DNA of 64,000 bases, taken from Deuterostichococcus epilithicus. Taxonomy: Eukaryota > Chlorophyta > Trebouxiophyceae > Prasiolales > Stichococcaceae. The stretch lies in the NCBI GenBank assembly GCA_033439295.1, contig JAVTLE010000003.1, positions 1,054,001 to 1,118,000 on the forward strand, written 5' to 3'. Positions 33,145 to 44,500 of the stretch are shown here, piece after piece. Below the pieces are notes generated by a model. It was not told where the DNA came from, ran no database searches, and was given only the letters and a program-made list of their open reading frames with translations. Position numbers and translations under genes: made by a program. Each line of letters begins with the position of its first letter. Position 1 is the first letter of the stretch.

Positions 33145-36100
33145 TCAGTCGTCGTTGGGACCGACTGTCTGGGCCACATCGCTGTTGCCGCCGTCGCTGT
33201 CGCTGCCTGCCGCTTGCAGTGCCAGGTACTCGTCCAGTCGAGGGTCCATGACATCCATGAAGAGGCCCGGGAACAGCGCCTAGTGGCAAACGGCGACACC
33301 CACTTCATCATCGGATTGATCGAAAAGTGTGCAGACCTGTTTTCTCACAAGCAAAAACGAAGTGTGCTCAGTCGCTGTGGAGCAAGAGCATGTAAGCGGG
33401 GCGCATCCAATATCAGACAGGTGCGCACCAGCAATGCCATGGCCGGGTAGCTCGCCGGCAGCTGCGGCGCCTCGTCGACATCCTTCAGCGCCTGCAGCAG
33501 ATGCGGTAACACTCATGCCTCACTCGAGTCGGCTGCTGCGCCGCCCGTGGCGCCTTCGTTGCCCCATCAGCGAAGTAGCAACTGCTCGGGGTCGCTGCCG
33601 GAGCGCGTGTCTGCCAGCGTTGCCGTGCGGAACCACCGTCCTGCAGGTTGGTGGCGTGAAGGGCAGCTGGCTTCAGACTCGCCTGGTATGGGCGGCTGGA
33701 GGTGAGGTGGTGGTCCGCATGGCGCTGCAGACGGAAAGTCATGGCGCTTGTAGCAATCCAGTTGGCGTTCCAGCTGTGCTGCGCTGCCACCTTCTCGTAC
33801 CTGCGCGGAGCAGTTTGCGCCTTGAGAGCGTCAGACAAGCACGAGAGAAACGAAGGCCTCCTCGGGTTCCATGCTTCCACGGCTCCCCGAGGTGGGCCAC
33901 ACCTCCGAAATGACCAGGGTGGCGCAGGAGGTGCAGAGGGGGCGATGAGGACCAGAGCAACACCACACTGGCAGCGTGTAAATTGCAACAGTTGCAACAA
34001 AGAATCGCACACACACCTGCCGCTGGGCAGCTGCTTGCGCTCCAGGCCCCAGTGCTCCAGGTAGTTTACCTGCACCGACACCAGATGTTGGCCATCCAGG
34101 ACCAACATCGTGCACATGCATCCACACATCTCCAACTGCTCTGGCATGTCAGCGCACCTCATCACTGCACCATCAGCACTGCCCACAACCCGATGGCGCT
34201 CCAAGCATGTGCACATCCGCTGGCAAGCTCCAGCACTGGGATGCTACACCAGCAGCTGTGCAAAGAAGCTGGTCGAAAGCCCACCACTTCCAGCAGCAGC
34301 ACCGAGCCGGCGGCCTGGCCGACGAACATGAGTAGGCCCGTCGGCCCGCACGTCTCGTATGCCACAGCGGACAGCGCCAGCGGGCAGGCCGCCCACCAGA
34401 TCATCCTGCGCCGGCGGAAGGCGCGCACTTCTCAGAGCATACCCTCGACGACGCATGGGTGACAAAGCAGCAGTGCAGCATTGCCTGATATTCCGAACTG
34501 TGTGCCAGCGTGGGCAGGGACTGATGCCTTCGGCGGCACTGCCGACTGGTCCACTGCCAGGACAGCAGGACTGCTGTGCATCGCAGGCCTCGTGCTTCGA
34601 TTCAATTCAAGCGTCATAATGCGTGCCGGGCCCCGCACATGTTGCGGGGCCTCCGTATCGCAGCTGCACCACATTCCGAGTCCCATGCTTCAGTCCGCGG
34701 GCAGCGGCCGGGACATCATCTCGGCACCTGTTGCGGGGGCTCCACAGCGGGATGTGCTTTGCACGCAGGCGCTGCAGCTCCGCGGCGGCGCCGTCCTGCA
34801 CGTGGCCCACCACGCTGCGCGGCACGAACTCGTACAGCGTCTCGCCGCGCCGCGCCGTCGCCGGGTCCGAGTGCTTGCCCACCTGCGTCAATGTGGCGAA
34901 GCGGCATGTCACAGTCCACCAAGGTGCACCGAAGGTGCAGGAGCCTCGACCACACCAAGGAAGGTAGCGGTGGTGGCAACCTTCACGGTTGCCAAACTTG
35001 CTGCGGCTTGCAGGCGGCCCGGTCAGCAGACACTTTCCACGCAAGGGAAGTGTCCCACAGGCCGCAGTGCGACCTCACTTCCATCACGCTGCAGTGCCAG
35101 GCAAGCGACGGCCTGTGCATCGCCGCTGTGCAGGCGGCGGGCCGTGCTCTGTTGCCAAACATGCGGTGGCTCGCGCATTGCTGTCGGGTAGGCAGCGGCT
35201 CATGTGTTGCCCTGCGGAGACAGCCTACATTGACGTGGTGTGCCATGTGCGCCAGGCTCCAGTGCATGTAGGCCACGGTCGCCAGCAGCACCGAGGCCAG
35301 GAGGTTGTCGCCCTTGCGCCTGCTGTGCACCTGCAGTGGCGCGTGTATGCCACAAGTGAGCGCCCTGGTGGCTGGAGTGTGTTGGGGGTATCCGGGGCGC
35401 CGGCTGGCCTGCCACAAAGCTGTTGGTGTGGGGCCTATAGAATTGGGGCGCGATAATGCGGCGGCGTTGAGCAGCCTAGCGGACGAGTCTGACAAAACCC
35501 CACCAGCTCATGTACAACCGTCAGCATGACGCCGCCCGCCGCCGCCTGGCTGATGATTACGCCTACGCATAGCAGCAGGAATATTTCATTCCGCAGCACA
35601 AGGAAGTCAAAGAAATGACATGGCAAACATGGGCAGCCAAGTGCAAGAGCAGCTTCAGACGGCACAACGACCAGACGCAATGGCATTGCGGTGATGGCAG
35701 CGCCAACGCGGAAGCCAACATCGGCGTTCATCTGAACATGTCTTCAGCGGCACCCACCAGTGAGCGCCAGCGGGTGCAGCTCGTGGGTGCCCACCACGTG
35801 GCATGACACCGCAAGCACAAGCAGGTGCACCACCGCGAAGGCGTGCAGCACCCCGCGATATGCCGGGTCCTTCTCCAGCATCTTGGCGCGCTCCTGGCAG
35901 CCAGGCAGACTAGTCCAGATTAACATCAAGAATGAAGAGTCAATGAGGTCCTAGCTGGCTGACCAAGCGACAAAGACAAGTTCGATGCTTGCATAACCGA
36001 CTGTGCACTGCCAGGTGCAGACTACAGTTGTGCCCTCAATGCCAGGAGTGCTGGGGGTGCGCGGCGACTTGGCGCCACTGACCAACAATTAGAGAGCTTG

Positions 36101-36903
36101 ACGCAGGCAGCAGTAGATGTAGTGAGCAAGCTGCAACTCAATTGCAGAAGTGCATTGGACCTGAATCATTCCAGCAACTTGCATTGTGCGGTAGGGATGT
36201 AGCCATGGCCCACGATGCCGGCAGGACACAGCCACCTGGTCATCGCAGCCCAGGTCGCGGCCGAGCACCACGTCCAGCGCCGGGACTGCAATGAAGTCGC
36301 ACAGCGCGCCCACCGAGGCAAAGGCCACCGACACGGCCAGGTGCAGCAGCCCCGAACCCGGCCAGTGCTGCTTGATGAGCGCCCCCACCGCGCCGCTCTG
36401 CGGGTGCCAGATACGGTGTGCACGACTCAACCAGCACGACAGCTGTCAAGCAACTCCAGTGCCACATGCGTGCTAGATGCGGACCCATCGATAGCATCGC
36501 ACCAGCTGCTGGGCGCCGCAGGCTGCGGAATTTTATGCACAGCCGCCTTACCTCAAAGCTTGTGACAAAGGCGAGCAGCTGGTTGACCCAGTCGGGTCCG
36601 TACACGCTGCCGTAGGCTGCCAGCAGAGCGCTGGCTGGCATGATCAGTGCCGGAGTATATGCCTGCGTGCGTGCAGGGTTGCGATCGTGTCACTATCTTC
36701 TCGCAACACACACCCAGGCCGTCTCGACAATGAATTTCCATCATGTGTGTGTGCTGGAGGATCTCGAGGATCGAATGTTCAACATGACGCACCAGATAGC
36801 CCGGGAGCAACAATTTGTATAGGGATCCGAAGGGCGTGTCGGCCTTCTTGGACTGGAGGCGCTTTTGGATGCTGTGCACCGGGCTGAGCAGGATGCTCGC
36901 CAT
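33145..36903 (-). CDS. AlkB-like alkane 1-monooxygenase (integral membrane di-iron enzyme)
   Basis: Twelve exons: 36793-36903, 36552-36662, 36236-36397, 35758-35893, 35504-35652, 35229-35330, 34728-34882, 34285-34405, 34017-34069, 33683-33800, 33429-33491, 33145-33279. They sum to 472 codons. Family motifs appear in order: ALDVVLGRDL (~120), the first His box HELVH across an exon join (~222), HMAHH (~250), DPATARRGETLYEFVPRS, NYLEHWGLERKQLPSGRYE (~350), QHSWNAN, and the last His box LQRHADHH (~391). APQLPASYPAMALL and MDPRL follow. Several hydrophobic segments fit the usual six membrane helices. The second His box differs from the usual EHxxGHH. The enzyme hydroxylates terminal carbons of alkanes or fatty acyl chains with rubredoxin or ferredoxin electrons; the substrate here is unknown. 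It is fully spliced, so it is a resident nuclear gene. The intron starting at 33682 has a GC donor. Confidence 0.9.
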
Positions 36904-37524
36904 TTCAGAGCCGCCTCCGGACTCGCAGACGGTCCGCGCGAGGCGTGGCTGCCGCCTCGGCAGGCGATATTTGTGCGGATACACCGTGGGTGCAAACCTC
37001 GGACTGCAAAGCGGACGACCAGACCGCGAGCAGCCTGCGCAGCAGCTGTTGCGAGTGAGAGCTTGCGCAGCCATGGCCTGCGAGCTGTTTGCAACACAAA
37101 GTGGTGTCGGGAAATGGCGCGCCCTACGCTCAACCGAACTTCCGACACAGTCACCCCAGGGAACGGGTAGGGTCCACGAGTAGGCTCTAGGGTGGGTTGG
37201 CCATCGATTTGCCAGAATCTGTGTGTCTTGGGCTCGTCTGAACATTACACATTCTCCCACTTGTCCTAGTGAATCAACACAGACTGAAAGCAGCTCAGCA
37301 GCTGGCACGCACGCGCTCGCTTCAGCAGCAGGGCTTGACAGGCCCACGTTTTTCCCAAGCACCATCCCCTACTGTGCCTATCCTGCCATGGGTGGCAGCT
37401 GCCCAGTCCGCCGCCACCAGGGCAGAGCGGCGAACTCCATGCGGGCTTCTGTCAGGCTCTCGCGAGCCATGGCCTTGTTTTAGATCCCTGAGCTGTGCGG
37501 CGCGGCAGGACTCCAGCCTTTGCA
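36904..37524. other. Spacer: AlkB promoter side and calnexin 3' UTR
   Basis: Both flanking genes run on the minus strand. TTACA at 37245-37249 is a minus-strand TGTAA, 276 bases past the calnexin stop, so the calnexin 3' UTR probably ends near 37.2 kb. The rest should hold the AlkB promoter. No gene is seen. Confidence 0.5.
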
Positions 37525-40500
37525 TCACTCGCGGCGGGCCCGCGTGGTACGCTTCCGGGCACCGGCGGCCGCCGCTGCGTCTGCCTCCTCTTCCTCCTCC
37601 TCCTCCTCCTCCACCTCCTCTGCCACCACCGCTGCAGCGTCGTCGGCTGTGACTGTGTCCTCCTTCTTCGCCTGCGCCAGGCTGTCCGCCACCTGCCGAC
37701 ATGGGAACAGCCAGCAATAAACGCAATGGTCCGATGGGGATCTTAACCCTGCAGCCTCATGGCAAAGGAATGTCAGGCGAAGAGCACAGACACCCAGATC
37801 ACGAGCGTGACGGCAGATAGAGAACGGCAGTCGCAACGCACAGCGCTGCCGCCTGAGATGGCGAGCACCAAAGGCAGGGCGCTGTCGACGGCATCACACA
37901 GAGGGGCGCACCTTCTTGCCACCGAACAGGGCACCGGCGGCGCTGACCAGCAGCGCGAGCACGGGCAGCACTGCCGCGGCGTACAGCACGTAGGGGCGCT
38001 CTGCCACGAAGTCGATGGCGGCCTGCGCGACCGGCTGCGCCGGCGCGAGGAATGGCAGCCTGTCGACGACCGCCGACAGCGCGTCGGAGGCCTTCTCGAA
38101 GATGCCGCCGCTGTCCGCCGACTTGGCGGCTTCCTCCTCCTTCTTGCGGGCTGCCTCCTCCTCCGCCTCCTTCTTCGCCGCCGCCGCCTCCTGTTCAAAA
38201 CATGCATTACTACATAAAGAACTGGTGTCACAATAGGAAAGCCACACTTTGCGCTCGCACTACATGCGTGAAGGTGGTCGTGTGTCTCTGCTTTCGGTGG
38301 CTGTTACCGCAGCCTCTGGCGCCTCTCGAATCGTACCTCGTGACTTACACATCGGAGGTTGCACTTGGATCAGGGAGGTGGACCTACAGTCGAAGCTGTC
38401 GGCCAGCCTGCAGGGGTCGAGGCAGTCGGAGACACCAGAGCAAGCCCGCGCACCTCGACCTCGTGCTTGGGCGTCCAGGTCTTTAGGCGGAAGGCCTCAG
38501 CGACGGCCGGGTCATTGGCCACAACGACGTCGTCGAAGTAGTAGTTGTTGTCCATGGTCCAGATCTCGATGGCGGCCGCAGAGATCTTGCCCAGGTTGGC
38601 GAGCGGCGTGTCATCCTTGACATACGCAGGGTTTGCGATCCGCGCCGGCTTCCAGATGCCCTGCGGCGCAGCAAGGACCATACGTGTGACACATCATGCG
38701 AGACATCGTGCAAAGGAGCGACTGCATGGCAGGTGTTCGGGGCACAACAGGCATGAACGAGTGGCTTGCTGTGCAGGGAAACACAGCGCATCTCCGCCCC
38801 AGCTGTTCCCGAATAGCCCGGGCCTGAAACAGCATCATGGTATTGCTTGCGCAGCAAGTAGACCGAGGCTGCCGGCTTCAGGCCATTCACACAGCCATGA
38901 ACAGCAACACTGACTGCTGACGGCATGGCTGCCTGGAGAGATCGCAAAATGGCAGCAGCCAAGGGGCCTGCTCCATGGGACCGATGTGACAGAGTTGCGA
39001 GCAGCAGACAGGCGGCCAGTGCCCTCTCACCTTGTACTCGGGGTTGTCAATCATGGGCGGCACCCACTTGCCCTTGTACGCTGGGTTGGACTTCGTGGGC
39101 CGCTTCCACTCGCCGCAGCCGGGCGCGTCCTTGCAGGCGGGGTTGGAGATGCGCGGCGGCTCCCAAACACCGTCCTCCTCCTCGTCCCAGTCCTCCGGCT
39201 GCTTGGCGTCTGCGCCACCGTGTTAGGCCGGCAGTTTCAGTGCTATTCAGGGTCGCGCGACATGCCGGAGATATATGCCATGCAGGGTCCAGACTTGTCC
39301 ATGCACAGGTGCTGCAGCAACCCCATCGCGCTGCACAGTGAACAGCACGGGATGCCACAAACCATTGGCCAATGCAGCGCCGTCTGATGCAGCCTCTCGC
39401 CCTTGCAAGCAGCGCAATGTGCAGGCGGCAGGAGAGGAGCCGGGAGCCCTGCATCACTATGGTAGGATTGCCAGTTGCATCTTACCAGGGTCGTCAATCT
39501 CGTCAGGCTCGTCATCCAGCCAGCCGCCCGGCTTCTCGGCGTCCTCGTCAGGAATCTCGCGCGGTGCGTCCTCGTCCCAGTCCTCCGGCTTGGCCGCCTC
39601 GGGGTCGGGGATCCTGCCGCACATGGACCACTGAACATCGACATCTGAATAGCAACATGCTTGTCAATTGCTGCCGTTTTGCCCCCTGATGCCAACATAC
39701 TTAGCATGCAATTTACCACATGCAAGCAGCTGCCTTTCTGCAAACCTGCTTTGCCTCATGCAGATGTTGTGCATGCTGCGCAATGCGCATGCATGTATCA
39801 TGCAGCCTTCGAAATGAGAAGTTGGGCACGACCTATCACATCAGGGCCATGACGCGGCGGGCTGCCAAGCAGCTGGCGCTTTCTTCGGCACACTCACTTG
39901 GCGATGTCGACCCAGGTCTCGGGCTTCCGGTCCTCGGGATCGTCGATCTCCTCCGGCGGGTTAATGGCCGGCTCGAAGTCGTCAAACAGGCTGCCACTCT
40001 TCTTGCTCACGCCATCGATGAGGACATCATACCTATCCAAAAGCGCGGGCGGAGTTGTTCATGGATCGGCACTTGGCATGACCTCTCGCAAACATAATCA
40101 CCAAGGTCGACCCAACCGACGTGGCGAAAATGTGTTCAAGGGCGCATTGTTGGTGTTTGCAGGCACTGGCAGGCGGCACAACACGGCTGGGGGTCCGGAT
40201 GACGTTCAAGATAATGGCGGGCAGGACGGCAGACACGGGATTGCTCACGTGTTGTTGGGGTGCAGAACAGCAGTGTACACGTGTGTCTTGTCGTCCAGCA
40301 GGACGCTGGGCGGGAACTTGAGGTGCTTCTCCTCGATCTCGCCCGTCTTCGGGCTCTTGTGCCGCAGGATCAGGTGCACCTGTACCAATGCGGCCACCAG
40401 GTAAGGCCACACTGATTATGGCAGCCTGACAGCACCTTAGTGCTCGAAGCATTCCTGCATCATCTACCAACTCTTGGTCTAGGACATGCACATCCTGCCC

Positions 40501-41192
40501 ACGCTAAGCTGATAAGGGCAGCTTTCTGGCCGCACAACCTGCGTCAGATGGCTCCCCACCTTGTTGGTCGCGCCGCACTTGTCGGGGCCGAACATGACGG
40601 TGTACGCCGAGTCGTCCTTGAGCTCCTCGAACTTGACGTCCGCATCTGCTGTCAGAAACTTCATGTAGGCGCCGCCGCACGTCAGGCCGTCGGCGAGCTT
40701 CAGGTCGTACTGCAGGACCAGGCCCTGAGCCGGGTCCGTCACCTCCGGCAGCGCCGTGGCGATGCCGTAGTGCCGCGCTTTCTCCGTCACCTGTGCAGCA
40801 GGGTGCAGCGGAACGACATCAGTATCGGATACCTCGATGAGAATATGGAGCATCGTAGTGGGCTCTTGCCATTCGATGATATGACAACCAATGAGCTGTG
40901 TTTGACATGCAAACTCTTCAGAACGATTGAGTTGCCCGTCAGTGACGATCGAGGCACCACGCAGCCAGATCAAGGTGGCAATCAGACAGGGCGCCACCTT
41001 GAGTGCAACGTCGCTGAGGCCCTTTGGTGCCTCGGCAGCGAATTTGCCATTGTACTTCTCCGCTGAAGAGTGGGTCCAGCGCTCTGTGAAGCTGGAGTCG
41101 AAGCTCTCAGTGAACGAGGCGCACTGCGCTTGCGACACCAGCAGCACTGCCGCCAGCACGCAGGCCAGCATGGCCGCTTGTTGCCGCGACAT
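37525..41192 (-). CDS. CNX: Calnexin (ER membrane lectin chaperone)
   Basis: Nine exons: 40998-41192, 40560-40790, 40249-40379, 39898-40032, 39486-39613, 39031-39209, 38454-38660, 37912-38190, 37525-37692. They sum to 551 codons. The N-terminus is a signal peptide ([17 protein letters not shown]). The lectin domain contains [19 protein letters not shown] and NTYDVLIDG. The P-domain has the two repeat types: [54 protein letters not shown], and [22 protein letters not shown]-terminal lectin strand ([17 protein letters not shown]) precedes a charged coil and a membrane helix at about 468-490. The cytosolic tail is acidic and ends [11 protein letters not shown], an Arg-based ER-retention type end. 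It binds monoglucosylated N-glycoproteins with Ca2+. It starts 332 bases from the divergent TMTC gene. Confidence 0.96.
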
Positions 41193-41524
41193 CGTTGCAG
41201 CTGCCTTTGACTCGACGGAAGTGCTTTGAAACCAATCGCCTGCGGCTGTGCCAAGAGTGCATGAGGCAAACACGCCCGGTCTGCCCCCTGGAAGAATCGT
41301 CGAGTGATGTCCTCCCGCCATATTGGACCAATCAGAGGGCAAGGAGCAAGGGTCGATCTTGGGCCGGCCGCAAACACGTCAGCACTTTTGCATGCATGTT
41401 TTGCAGCCTGTGTTGCGCTGAATCTGCACTTGATCGAAGCCTTTTCACATGATCGAGGTTGAACATCGACCTTTGCAGATGTCGCGCAGGGTGGAGGTCT
41501 GAATATGCGCATTTGATATCTCCC
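41193..41524. promoter_or_regulatory. Bidirectional promoter of calnexin and TMTC with a UPRE-like element
   Basis: A 332-base gap between head-to-head ER protein genes. It contains CACGTCA at 41375-41381 (TGACGTG on the minus strand), the core of the bZIP unfolded-protein-response element bound by XBP1/bZIP60-type factors. Shared UPR control is inference. Confidence 0.5.
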
Positions 41525-44500
41525 ATGCAGCAGCGTCAGATCACCGCTCTGTTGTCGCTGGTCTGCGTGCTCCTGTACTCCAACACATTCTTCTCGGAAT
41601 TCGTTTTCGATGACACCTTTGCTATCGTACGTATGTGCGTGCTGCATGGAGATCGCCTGACCATTCGCCTCATGACGCGGCGAGCTGACGCTTGATGTTC
41701 GAATGCTAACTCACAGGTCGAAAACAAGGACGTGGTGGACAGCAACGCTCCTCTGCAAAGTGTTTTCCGACACGATTTCTGGTGAGGCACGGCACCTGCA
41801 TGTCATCAATGGTGAGGCGGAGGGCACATGGCGTCGGCGTGGCTCTCTCCAAATTCAAAATGCCTCGTCGCAGGGGCCAGAACATCAGCTCGCCGCAGAG
41901 CCACAAGTCCTACAGGCCCGTAACGGTCCTTTCCTTCCGGCTGCTGGCGTGCATCGCCCAGCGCTTCACGGCTGTGCCGGCCTCTGGGCTACGGTCAGAT
42001 CCGTCACAGGCACAGGACCGCCCGCCGCCTTTCGGGACGGCGCCCTTTCACCTGGCTAACATCCTTCTACACTTCGTCGTCACGCGCCTTGTTTACAGGT
42101 TCGTTTGCTGCAAGCGGGTGATGTTCCTTCACCCCTTCATTGACGTTTCCGGCATAAAGTCCGACTGCTCCGCGCAGCTTGTCGCTGAGACTCAGTCAGA
42201 TCCGGGAGGCCGGCAAGCAGCAGCTGCCGCACAGTCATTCGACAGCCAAGCAGCCGCAGGATAGCCAGCAGGCGCCCACGCAACGGCGCCATGGCGGCAA
42301 GGGCCAGCGGCCCGGTGTCGCCGCGCCGCAGCTGGTGCGGCACACCCCGGCAGTGGCGCTGCCGCCAGCGAGCCAGGCAGCATGCGGGAGGGAGGCGCTG
42401 CTGGCGGCGCTGCTGTTCGCGGCGCACCCCGTGCACACGGAGGCAGTGGCGGGCCTCGTCGGCCACGCCGAACTGCTGTCTGCTGCCTTTTTTGCCGCCG
42501 CGCTGCTGGTGTACATGCGCGCGGCCGATGGCGGCCATGAGGGCGCACGCAATGCAGCACCCGGAAGCGGCGTGCTCTGGCGGGGCTGGGGACAGTGGCC
42601 GCTGGTCGCTGCTGCGCTGGCACTGACGCTGGCGGCTGCCTTTGCCAAGGAGCCCGGCATCACCGCGGTGAGCGCGCCGCACCCGGCGCATGATGATGCT
42701 GGCCTCCAGGAGCTGCTCTTGTTTGCAGAGAAGTGATCATCTCTCTTTAGCGCATTTGCGACAGACCCGCTGGTGGTATGCTGCGCGCAGCTAGCGCCCA
42801 TGCTGCTGTATGACACACTGCTTGCGCCCATCAGCGGCGGCTGCAATGGGCAGATGGGGCAGTGTAACGCTGGCAGCCTGCTGCTGGGCTGCCGCGCTGC
42901 AGCGTTAACGGCGGTCGCGGCGGCGTATGTTGGCGTGCGGCAGGCAGTCACCGGCGGTGCACAGCTGGTGTCCATCTACAGAAAGGAGTGCGCTCTGGAG
43001 ATGGTCTCTGGCATTGCTCTGCGTGCCGTGGCCTGGGTCGTGATGTCATCGAGCTCTGGCTTGAGATGTTGCAGCATGCAAGCGTGTGTCGCCGCCCTGG
43101 CTCTGCGGTGCAAGGCATGCAACAGCACTTGCTCCTGTGTTGGTGTTGGTGATGGAGGCGATATTCCACTGAGGTAGCTGCCGTCGCTGCAGGTGGAAAA
43201 CCCCATCCCATTTGCAGACGACGCCGTGGGGCGGGCGCTGTCCACTGGGCACCTGCACGCGCGCTACTTCGGCCTGCTGCTCTGGCCGAAGCGCCTGAGC
43301 GCCGACTGGTCGTTCGCCTGCGTGCCGCTGGTGCAGTCGCTTTGCGACCCTCGCAACCTGGTGACGGCGGCGCTGTACTCGCTGGTCGCTTGGGCTGCCT
43401 GGACCACGGCTCGACTGGCGGCTGCCAGCGTCTCTGCGGCAGCCCACAACGGCAGTGGCGGCGGCAGTGGCAGCGGCAGCAGCAGCAGCAGCAGCAGCAG
43501 CGGCGGCACTGCGACCCGCAGCAGGAGCGCCCAGAGACCTGCTGCCTGCCGCGGCGGCGCGGATCGGCTGCCTGGCGGCGGCGCAGAGGCAGCGTGGGCG
43601 TGCTTCGTGTTCTGCGGCCTCCTGGCGGCGCCGTTTCTGCCTTCGTCCAACCTGCTGTTCTACGTAGGCACCTTCATCGGCGAGCGGCTGCTGTACATCC
43701 CCTCCATCGGCTGCTGCCTCCTGCTGGCGCGCCTCCTGCTGGCGCTCGAAGGTGCGGAACTGACTGCTCTTTGGACAACGGGGTACTAAAGTCAGAGCCA
43801 TCACTGCTGTTGTCTCCACGCTTCTAGCAGCAACATGTCGTTCAAGTGCGCATGACAGCACCCGAGGTCCCGGCAGCGAGCTGCGGGCGGCTGCAGCGCA
43901 GGCGGCCTGGCAGCCGGCTCCTGGGGGAGTGCCAGGCTGCCCGCCGCTGCGCGGCGCCATGGTGCAGCGGTCGTGTGCGGCGCGCTGCTGGCAGCGTATG
44001 GCGCCAGGACCTTTGTCAGGAACTTCGACTGGACCGACGAGGGCACGCTGTTCCTGGCTGCCCATGAGGTGCGGCCTGCGGTGAAACATCATTCCCATGA
44101 GCCTCTGACCTCGACATTCCGTGGTGCTGCATTTGCTTGTGTGTCATGCCGTGCCCTAGAAGGCGAGCCATACAGGCGCATCGGACGCATGCTGCAGTGC
44201 AATACTCACGCTCCAGCCCCGTGCGAGATCCTGCAGCACTACAACACCTTGGACCTGTTGCCCCCGGCAGGTTTGCCCCGACAGCGCCAAGGTGCAGCTG
44301 AACAATGGCATCCTGCAGCGGCGCAGCAGCAACTGGACAGGCGCGCTGGCGCACTTTGACCGGGCGCAGGCCATCGAGCCGGGCTACTGCGAGCCGACAT
44401 TCTGGCGCGGCCTGACGCTCGTCAACAGCAACAGGCGAGGCTCGGTGCCCGGCATTAGGGTGTTTGAGGCTTGTGGCCGGCTAGCCGCTGCTCTGTCGAC

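Noticed and set aside
32795-33289. 164-residue minus-strand frame overlapping the AlkB 3' end
   Set aside because: It is in another frame from the conserved AlkB C-terminus; its internal repeat is explained by the 96-base duplication.
42137-42975. Long minus-strand open frames under TMTC exons 4 and 5
   Set aside because: Antisense shadows of a GC-rich exon; no family match.
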